Positions 6,951 to 11,416 of a DNA stretch of 11,416 bases are shown here, one piece after another (positions within the stretch are counted from its first letter, which is position 1; the number at the start of each line of letters is the position of its first letter). The stretch comes from an uncultured Oscillospiraceae bacterium (GTDB taxonomy: Bacteria > Bacillota > Clostridia > Oscillospirales > Oscillospiraceae), in NCBI GenBank assembly GCA_910579725.1, contig CAJTUD010000080.1:1-11416 (forward strand), in the 5' to 3' direction. Under the pieces are notes generated by a model. The model was not told the DNA's origin. It searched no databases and was given only the letters and a program-made list of their open reading frames with translations. Position numbers and translations under genes: made by a program.

Positions 6951-7129
6951 GGGGCCGTTTTCCCGAAAAAGAGCACAAGCGGGAACCCCACGGGAGCCCA
7001 GCGAAGCGGGTCCCGTGGGGAGAGGAGAAGCAGCGGAATGAGCGAGCTTTCGGGCCTCGCCCGGAAGCGAGGGATATGGAGCTTGCGACGACGAAGGAGC
7101 CGCTTGTCCCTTTCGGAGAAAACGGCCCC
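6951..7129 (-). ncRNA. Candidate structured RNA leader (three-way junction)
   Basis: The 179-nt region folds on either strand but is placed as the leader of the minus-strand gene at 6936. Outer stem: 6951-6962 pairs perfectly with 7118-7129 (GGGGCCGTTTTC/GAAAACGGCCCC), 6963-6968 with 7111-7116, and 6975-6982 with 7100-7107, about 26 pairs with one bulge and one internal loop. Inside it, 6986-6995 pairs with 7011-7020 and 6997-6999 with 7008-7010 (one bulged G, GC pairs above). 7046-7055 pairs with 7059-7068, including one G-U, around a three-base loop. The 3' foot ends one base before the GGAAAGGAGG of the winged-helix gene. The minus-strand CTCCTT at 7099-7094 could pair with AAGGAG of that site, which would allow a switch. 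No known RNA class is recognised. A palindromic mobile repeat is the main alternative. Confidence 0.6.
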
Positions 7130-7143
7130 TTGATGCTGATTTG

Positions 7144-7179
7144 TTATTGAATGAACTGTCTGGCATGGGCTGTGCCCAT
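7144..7179 (-). CDS. Possible 11-residue leader ORF
   Basis: ATG at 7179 opens MGTAHARQFIQ and stops with TAA at 7144, 14 bases before the structured region. AAAGGAG lies about nine bases upstream, a good site for so short a frame. The start codon lies inside a perfect 7-bp inverted repeat. A leader peptide whose translation alters folding of the following RNA is a fair reading, but so short an ORF with a good site can occur by chance. Its residue composition does not suggest a specific amino-acid sensor. Confidence 0.3.
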   Translation of the reverse strand: MGTAHARQFIQ

Positions 7180-7180
7180 G
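7164..7180. repeat. Perfect inverted repeat over leader start codon
   Basis: CATGGGC (7164-7170) and GCCCATG (7174-7180) are perfect inverted copies around the three bases TGT. In RNA from the minus strand they form a 7-bp hairpin that buries the ATG of the small ORF at 7144-7179. As DNA it could also be a dimer-binding operator. Confidence 0.6.
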
Positions 7181-7210
7181 GAACACCACTCCTTTCCGCT
7201 GGCGGTCCAG

Positions 7211-7237
7211 TCACTGCATGGTCATGCCCTGCTCAGG
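7211..7237 (-). repeat. 27-bp direct repeat, copy 2
   Basis: This stretch is identical to 7874-7900 over 27 bases, in the same orientation and 663 bases away. On the minus strand it encodes, in one frame, the tail PEQGMTMQ and a TGA stop. Here that frame is not the one used by the gene at 7233-7859, whose TGA stop lies inside this repeat. Confidence 0.9.
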
Positions 7238-7859
7238 TGAGTACCTGGCTGGGCGTTTGTATGGTTTCCACTCTCCGGGTGTGGACAGGATCGGTCCACA
7301 TCTCCTGGAAACCCGCCGCGATGGACTCACAGGCTCCAAGCCCACTGTCCAACGCCTCCTGATTGATTTCGGAGAACTGGCCTGCCAAGTCAATGATATA
7401 GTTCTCCAGCCCGATAATAATATTTTCTTTCCTGCCCTCACTCAGTTCCGGCACATCGACTCCGTTTTGGGCGGCGGACACCGCATCATCAAAGAGGGCG
7501 CCATAGTGTTCTTCCCGCACCACTGGATCATCGTCCTCTTCGAAGGGGTCAGGCCAAAACGCCGCAAGACCGCAGATAAAATCCCGCAGGGCAGGGAGTT
7601 GTTCACCGCTGCCATGAGCGGCGAGACAGGCCCCATGTCCGATGAGTCCGTGCAGACAAAGCCGTATCTCCTTGAACCGCGCGTGATAGAACTCATCTGA
7701 AAAGTTCCAGCCCTTGAGTTTTTTCGGAGGGATATTTCCGGCAATACAGGCCAGCGCGGGACAGGACTGGAGTTTTCTTGAGAGTGGCGATCCGGGGTTT
7801 CGCGTGTGCCCCATGATAAAATGCCGCACACGGGGCTTTCCAGGCTCGATCAGTAACAA
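7233..7859 (-). CDS. Unrecognised protein between 27-bp direct repeats
   Basis: The protein has 208 residues if started at TTG 7859, nine bases after AAAGGA. An in-frame GTG at 7877 overlaps the previous stop but has no ribosome binding site. The first residues MLLIEPGKPR resemble the start of DUF3846 proteins of the same elements, but the likeness stops there. The rest is a soluble, mixed helical protein with an acidic patch (FEEDDDP, 106-112) and no signal peptide or motif that I know. Codons are less GC-rich at third positions than in its neighbours, which hints at separate origin. A +1 shift close to the end would change the last residues from TPSQVLT to a tail ending SPEQGMTMQ, as in the gene upstream, so the annotated C-terminus may come from a frameshift. 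I give no function. Coding status is supported by length, codon pattern and tight position after the ArdA-like gene. Confidence 0.6.
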   Translation of the reverse strand: MLLIEPGKPRVRHFIMGHTRNPGSPLSRKLQSCPALACIAGNIPPKKLKGWNFSDEFYHARFKEIRLCLHGLIGHGACLAAHGSGEQLPALRDFICGLAAFWPDPFEEDDDPVVREEHYGALFDDAVSAAQNGVDVPELSEGRKENIIIGLENYIIDLAGQFSEINQEALDSGLGACESIAAGFQEMWTDPVHTRRVETIQTPSQVLT

Positions 7860-7873
7860 TTTACCTCTTCCTT

Positions 7874-7900
7874 TCACTGCATGGTCATGCCCTGCTCAGG
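7874..7900 (-). repeat. 27-bp direct repeat, copy 1
   Basis: This stretch is identical to 7211-7237. Here it is the in-frame 3' end of the three-unit ArdA-like gene, encoding PEQGMTMQ and its TGA stop. Recombination between the two copies would remove the 663 bases between them and leave the upstream gene whole. Confidence 0.9.
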
Positions 7901-8689
7901 CCGGGACATGGCCTCATTCCCGTGGACGTACAGTCCGGTGCTGCCGGATGTGTAGATGCTCTCGAACTCGTGGGTCAGGGCGGCGTAGGCGGTGAAGTCG
8001 ACGCAGCGGTCGATCACCTTTTTGTCCAGGCCCTTCTCCAGCAGTTCTTTCTCTGCCTTCTCCCGGAAGCTGCCGATCTCTACGAACTCATAGCTGTCCA
8101 GGCGGCCGGCGATCTCCACCGCCTCCTCCAGACTGGCACAGTCCTCCGATTCCATCGCCGCCTGGAGCTGCCGGAGGCCGCATTCGCCGCGCCCGGCCAG
8201 AGCCTCCGCAATGGCGGCTCTGGCTGCGGCAGCATCCTCCGGGGCGGCCTGGCTGGACATCTTCTCCAGCATGGGGACGGCTTTCAGCACATCCTGCTGG
8301 GCCGGGGCAGTAAAATCACGGACAAATTCCTTGCCGTTGCGCGTCAGATAGCCGGTTTCACTGCCGGCCTCCATGTATCCGGAACTCTCCAGCAGATCTT
8401 CCGCATAGGCGTCCAGATCAATATTACCGGACTGGATCAGTTCTTCCGGCACGCCACAGGAGCGGAGGTTGTTTGCAGCAAACTCCTTTATGCCGCTGCT
8501 TGGTACCCACTCATAGCAACGGAGGTTTTGTGAGATGTCCAGGGCAAATTTCAGGGTACGGCAGTCTTCATACTCCAAAGCGGCGGCAAACTTGTCCAGC
8601 CAGTGCGCTTTGCCCTGACCCTGCTCAGCCAGAACATAGCCGAGATTATCCCCATCCCGAACCAGATCGGTAATGCTGGAATACTGCAT
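7874..8689 (-). CDS. Three-unit ArdA-like protein, 3' part after frameshift
   Basis: This is the larger part of a gene that begins at 8957 and changes frame near 8684. Read alone from ATG 8689 it has 271 residues, but that ATG is 12 bases from the nearest GGAGG and is probably not the natural start. It contains the end of unit 1 (GDNLGYVLAEQG, 13-24), all of unit 2 (about 28-119) and unit 3 (about 170-258). Units 2 and 3 share the pattern EDCxxLxxAxxIxxxLxxYE, a helical middle with LDAYAEDL or FTAYAALT, and a closing TGYLTRNG or TGLYVHG. These features match the ArdA-like repeat of the preceding gene. ArdA proteins mimic DNA and block type I restriction enzymes; that this divergent form does so is inferred. 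It ends in PEQGMTMQ. Confidence 0.7.
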   Translation of the reverse strand: MQYSSITDLVRDGDNLGYVLAEQGQGKAHWLDKFAAALEYEDCRTLKFALDISQNLRCYEWVPSSGIKEFAANNLRSCGVPEELIQSGNIDLDAYAEDLLESSGYMEAGSETGYLTRNGKEFVRDFTAPAQQDVLKAVPMLEKMSSQAAPEDAAAARAAIAEALAGRGECGLRQLQAAMESEDCASLEEAVEIAGRLDSYEFVEIGSFREKAEKELLEKGLDKKVIDRCVDFTAYAALTHEFESIYTSGSTGLYVHGNEAMSRPEQGMTMQ

Positions 8690-8957
8690 AGGGCAGGACG
8701 TCCTCCGGCAGGTTGGCCGCTCCTTTCTGACTGTACTTGCCCAAATCCTCATAGCTCCCAGCTGGATGGAGCGTACAGTCGGGCAGGTGCAAAATACTGT
8801 TGATGGCGTCAGCCGCCTTTTCGGGCGGGTACCCCATCGAGACGGCGGCGAGGGCATAACTCTCCCGGACGCTCAACGTCTCCAGCCGCTCCTTCAGCCA
8901 CTCCTGTTCCTGGGGCGTACCGGGCAGTTCCAGGAATTCTTTGAAATCATCCATCAT
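8646..8957 (-). CDS. Three-unit ArdA-like protein, 5' part before frameshift
   Basis: The ATG at 8957 overlaps the previous stop (TGATG) and follows GGAG by eight bases, so this is the true start of the gene. Residues 1-91 form most of unit 1: MDDFKEFLELPGTPQEQEWL, then RESYALAAVSMGYPPEKA and the SYEDLGKY motif. After DVLPYA (residue 91) the frame yields 12 unrelated residues and stops at 8646. Removing one base near 8684 (the G in GCAGTATT) joins it to the frame ending at 7874 and gives DVLPYAYSSITDLV, which aligns with LDAYAEDLLES and FTAYAALTHEF in the later units. The restored protein would have 360 residues. The split is therefore a real +1 frameshift mutation, a sequencing error, or less likely programmed frameshifting. 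Confidence 0.7.
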   Translation of the reverse strand: MMDDFKEFLELPGTPQEQEWLKERLETLSVRESYALAAVSMGYPPEKAADAINSILHLPDCTLHPAGSYEDLGKYSQKGAANLPEDVLPYAVFQHYRSGSGWG

Positions 8958-10066
8958 CACATCATCTCCATTCCGCCCTGCTGAGGGCTTTCTTCCATAC
9001 CCTGGACCGGCTGGCCGTCCGAACGCTCGATCAGGCCGTAGGGAGTCAGAACGCCGCCGCACTTTTCGATCAGCGCCTGTCCATACTGGTACAGGTTCAG
9101 ATGTGGGGCAAGCGTCGCCGCATCTGGCGCACAGAGGATAAGAGAAAGCTCCCCATTCGCCACATCGACGGGGGAGCTGTGCTGCGGGGAGAAGATGTAG
9201 TTGTCCAGCGAGTCCATGAGCGCCCCGGCGCTCAGGATGTCCTTGCAGTCTGTGGCTTCCAGCAGGGCTTTGTAAGTGGTCAGGGTCTTCGACTCCAGAC
9301 CTGCCAGTCTGCGGGCCAGCAGGTCCACAGTTTCCATTCCAGCGGTCAGACCGATGAGTGACGGCGCGGTGCAGTCCACACAGCGCACCGGCTCCGTCCC
9401 CATGGGAGCGTTGGCCGGGTATGGAAACTCCACCCGGTTTCCGTCAAATGTCTCAGCCAGGATGGTGTACGCGGGCTTTTTCGGCGTGAGATCCAAGGTT
9501 TTGTAAATCTGACGCGGTTCGCTGTGCCGCTCCACATAGCCGAAGCCGGTAAATGTACTGCCCTCCGCCTCCCGATGGTTCTTCCCAATCTGCGCGTAGT
9601 CCAGAAGTTCAAGCGCGGCATCCGGAATGGCGTCTGTTTCCGGGATAAACCCGTTCTCCACAAGGAACCTGCCCAACTCCTCATCGGTCACAGCATCCTC
9701 CACCACATGGCAGCAGTCCCCGCTGTAGGCGTAGTCGATCAGGCTGCCAATGGGGATCATTTCCCTGCCTTTCTGGATATCCATGCAGACCAGCCCCTCG
9801 AAGACGGCCATACCTCGCGTGTCCAGCTCTGCCAGCCGCTTGGCCAGGGCATTGAGCCGGACAAGGTCCGTCTCCTGAATGCGCTTGTTCAAATAGTCAT
9901 ATTCCTCGGCGGCATGGTACTCCAGATACGGACGTTTTCCGTCCTCCAGCCGGAGCTGTTCCATCGCGTCGAGAAGCTGGTAATCCGTGGCCGGCAGGTC
10001 CAACTCCACCTCCCGGAAGTCTCCGTTGAGGCTGTTCAGGGCGCGGATATGGAATATCTTATCCAA
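8957..10066 (-). CDS. Two-unit ArdA-like antirestriction protein
   Basis: The protein has 369 residues from TTG at 10066, about eight bases after GGGAGG. The frame is open to 10213 but the extra 49 residues are only the antisense-like Pro/Arg-rich shadow of the previous gene. Unit 1 (about 5-180) has the ArdA-like order: VELDLPATDYQLLDAM, YDYLNKRIQETDLVRLNALAKRL, the LIDYAYSGDCCHV strand, EELGRFLVENG and the closing FTGFGYVER. Unit 2 (about 200-348) repeats it in diverged form: VEFPYPANA, VDLLARRLAGLESKTLTTYK, LMDSLDNYIFSP and LTPYGLIER. ArdA is an acidic, elongated DNA mimic that protects incoming conjugative DNA from type I restriction. The total acidity here fits but is not extreme. The gene overlaps its upstream neighbour by eight bases and the next by one. 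The C-terminus is GGMEMM. Confidence 0.8.
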   Translation of the reverse strand: MDKIFHIRALNSLNGDFREVELDLPATDYQLLDAMEQLRLEDGKRPYLEYHAAEEYDYLNKRIQETDLVRLNALAKRLAELDTRGMAVFEGLVCMDIQKGREMIPIGSLIDYAYSGDCCHVVEDAVTDEELGRFLVENGFIPETDAIPDAALELLDYAQIGKNHREAEGSTFTGFGYVERHSEPRQIYKTLDLTPKKPAYTILAETFDGNRVEFPYPANAPMGTEPVRCVDCTAPSLIGLTAGMETVDLLARRLAGLESKTLTTYKALLEATDCKDILSAGALMDSLDNYIFSPQHSSPVDVANGELSLILCAPDAATLAPHLNLYQYGQALIEKCGGVLTPYGLIERSDGQPVQGMEESPQQGGMEMM

Positions 10067-11357
10067 GAGCCATCCCTCCCATCGGCGCTCCAGCCTCCAT
10101 ATCGGTGGGGGCCTGGAGGGTCTGCTCATAGGTCCTGGGATCAGCGGCAGGGCAGTCCCAGCCATGCATGGACCCGGCCTCCATTGCCAGCCGCTGGGCG
10201 GCGGTGACGCCAAGGCGCTGGTTGTTGTATTCCGCCAGCTCCCGGTTCTGGGCGGGGTCGCCGGTATCCCAATCCGAGGGGTAATAGCCGCTCTCGCCCC
10301 GCTTGATACAGATGAGCGCCCCAGTGCTGGGCAGGACGGAGAAGCACAGTTCCGGCAGTCCCTCCGCCAACTTCTGTTCAGGAGCCGATTTTTTTATCAG
10401 CGCCTGCTCCTGGATGTAGTACCTGGGATCAGCTGCGGGTGAATCCCAGCCACGCAGACAGCCGCCCAGCATGGCCTGTTCCTGAGCCTTGCTGATGCCG
10501 CGGCATTGATTGCGGTAGTCTGCCATGTGCCGGTTCAGGCCGGGCTTTTTACTGCTGTGCTCCGACACCTGATAGCTGGCGCCTCTGGTAATGCAGATCA
10601 GGGAATCATCCTCCGGCAGCACAGAGAAGCACATATCCGGGAGCCGCTCAGCGAAGTGGGGATCAAAGCAGTCCTGTTCAGGCATGATGCTCCAGTCCTT
10701 GCTCTGCCACAGGTGGACGTACAGTTCACAGCCATCTCCGATACCGATATCGCGCTGCTCAAAGCCCTCGCCCCAGCCGTCTGACATCTGCCCGCTCAGA
10801 TAATCGGCCAGAGTGTCCAGCTCCGCGGGAGTCAGCGCCTCTGTTACCTTGCACTCCGCTACCGCCCAGAGCCGGCCTTCCCGTTCCTCTGTGGTGAAGA
10901 GAACGGATCGAACCTTGCGATCCACGGCATCATCTTCGCCGTACCAGTGCATAATGCCGCGCTCCGCTTCTTCCGGCATCCGTTCCCGAATCAGGGCGGC
11001 CAGGATACTGTCAGCATGGTGGCGGAGATCCTGCCCGTTCAGCGGAATACCGTCTTCATCCATTCCGCCGTATTCATCGGGTTCAAAGAGTTCCGCGGTC
11101 ATGGGGGCGTACAGCTTCAGCGTCTGGAGGGACGGGGGCAGGACAGAGAAGCTGTCCGCCCCCAGCACCAGATTCAGACTGCGGCCACTGTCCCAGTTCA
11201 CCAGAAAGTGGCCGGCGTCGTCGATACCCTTCAGCGTCCCCATGCTCCCCGGCTCCACCGGATGGGGGTCGTCTTTCATCTCTCTGAGCTTGATCCGGCT
11301 GCCCTGCGGGAATTGCTCCCGCAGAAAATCCAGCCATTCCTTCGGTATCCGGTCCAT
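10059..11357 (-). CDS. DUF4314-type protein with two C-terminal repeats
   Basis: The protein has 432 residues. The ATG at 11357 follows GGAGGG by seven bases and abuts the previous stop. Residues about 15-76 match DUF4314, a small barrel seen in mobile elements: GSRIKLREMKDD, GSMGTLKGIDDAGHFLVNWD, then SLNLVLGADSFSVLPP. Residues about 90-230 include LTPAELDTLADYLSGQMSDGWGEGF-like helices and a LYVHLWQSKDW strand; this part recurs in such elements but I cannot name it. Residues 235-314 and 330-410 are tandem repeats with CFSVLP, LICIxRG, a Y(R/N)NQ helix, and GWDxPAADPR. The tail is PMGGMALG. It has no signal peptide or membrane segment and is cytoplasmic. No biochemical role is known for this architecture. 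It overlaps the ArdA-like gene by eight bases, so the two are translated together. Confidence 0.8.
   Translation of the reverse strand: MDRIPKEWLDFLREQFPQGSRIKLREMKDDPHPVEPGSMGTLKGIDDAGHFLVNWDSGRSLNLVLGADSFSVLPPSLQTLKLYAPMTAELFEPDEYGGMDEDGIPLNGQDLRHHADSILAALIRERMPEEAERGIMHWYGEDDAVDRKVRSVLFTTEEREGRLWAVAECKVTEALTPAELDTLADYLSGQMSDGWGEGFEQRDIGIGDGCELYVHLWQSKDWSIMPEQDCFDPHFAERLPDMCFSVLPEDDSLICITRGASYQVSEHSSKKPGLNRHMADYRNQCRGISKAQEQAMLGGCLRGWDSPAADPRYYIQEQALIKKSAPEQKLAEGLPELCFSVLPSTGALICIKRGESGYYPSDWDTGDPAQNRELAEYNNQRLGVTAAQRLAMEAGSMHGWDCPAADPRTYEQTLQAPTDMEAGAPMGGMALG
10128..10655 (-). repeat. Tandem protein repeat within DUF4314-type gene
   Basis: Bases 10655-10416 and 10370-10128 encode two units of about 80 residues joined by a short linker. 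Shared positions include LP(D/E)(M/L)CFSVLP, LICI(T/K)RG, an AQ..AM helix and GWD(S/C)PAADPR. The units have diverged at many other positions, so the duplication is old. Confidence 0.75.
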
Positions 11358-11416
11358 TTACATTCCCTCCATTTTTATATCAGCTTGCGGCCCATGTCTC
11401 TGCGGGGGACCGCCCT
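11358..11416 (-). CDS. C-terminal end of an upstream gene (partial)
   Basis: One minus-strand frame is open from the window edge to TAA at 11358, just before the ATG at 11357. It reads GGPPQRHGPQADIKMEGM. The frame is chosen because its stop abuts the next start, as in the rest of the operon, and because the Met-rich end resembles the tails of neighbouring proteins. Only 18 residues are visible, so no family can be named. Confidence 0.45.
   Translation of the reverse strand, partial: GGPPQRHGPQADIKMEGM

Noticed and set aside
6951..7129. Transposon or insertion sequence with inverted ends
   Set aside because: The outer arms look like terminal inverted repeats, but no transposase and no clear target duplication is seen; kept as the alternative to a structured RNA.
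6714..7214. Minus-strand frame of 166 codons through the structured region
   Set aside because: It overlaps the winged-helix gene out of frame and its residues are Ser/Pro/Ala-rich without pattern; the RNA-like folding explains the region better.
1..11416. CRISPR array, tRNA or rRNA genes, origin or attachment sites
   Set aside because: I saw no regularly spaced repeats, no tRNA/rRNA-like sequence, no iterons and no integrase-linked repeat.

Overview
The window is a gene-dense stretch of high GC content. All convincing genes lie on the minus strand, so transcription runs from position 11416 towards 1. Gene families, strong AGGAGG-type ribosome binding sites and codon use suggest a gut Clostridia bacterium of the Oscillospiraceae/Ruminococcaceae type. 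The combination of ArdA-like, DUF3849-like, DUF4314-like, SpoVG, AbrB-like, D12 adenine methylase, SpaA/Cna-B adhesin and sortase genes is typical of accessory modules of integrative conjugative elements in that group. No relaxase, coupling protein, integrase or attachment site is inside the window, so the element assignment is an inference from gene content.

Right part (11416 to 7211): the tail of an unidentified gene, then a 432-residue DUF4314-type protein with two C-terminal repeats, a two-unit ArdA-like protein started by TTG, a three-unit ArdA-like protein broken by a +1 frameshift near 8684, and an unrecognised 208-residue gene bracketed by two identical 27-bp direct repeats. These genes overlap or abut.

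Middle (7210 to 4097): a 274-bp gap carries a possible 11-codon leader ORF with a hairpin over its start codon, then a 179-nt region that folds into a three-way junction and ends against the ribosome binding site of the next gene. After it come a winged-helix-like protein, a D12-class DNA adenine methylase (TTG start, TTGA overlap), an AbrB-like protein with a cysteine cluster, a DUF3849-type protein and SpoVG. This block looks like regulation plus restriction protection.

Left part (4082 to 1): a secreted-protein module. It has a signal-peptide protein with a C-terminal membrane anchor, a class D/E-like sortase, a CAP-domain protein with an Ig-like segment, a terminator-like hairpin, and an incomplete adhesin with a thioester-type domain followed by Cna-B/SpaA repeats. 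The sortase and adhesin probably act together on the cell surface, perhaps for attachment or mating contact.

The least ordinary signals are the structured RNA candidate, a short Met/Gly-rich C-terminal tail shared by otherwise unrelated proteins, the direct-repeat-flanked gene, and the pile-up of ArdA-like units in adjacent genes.
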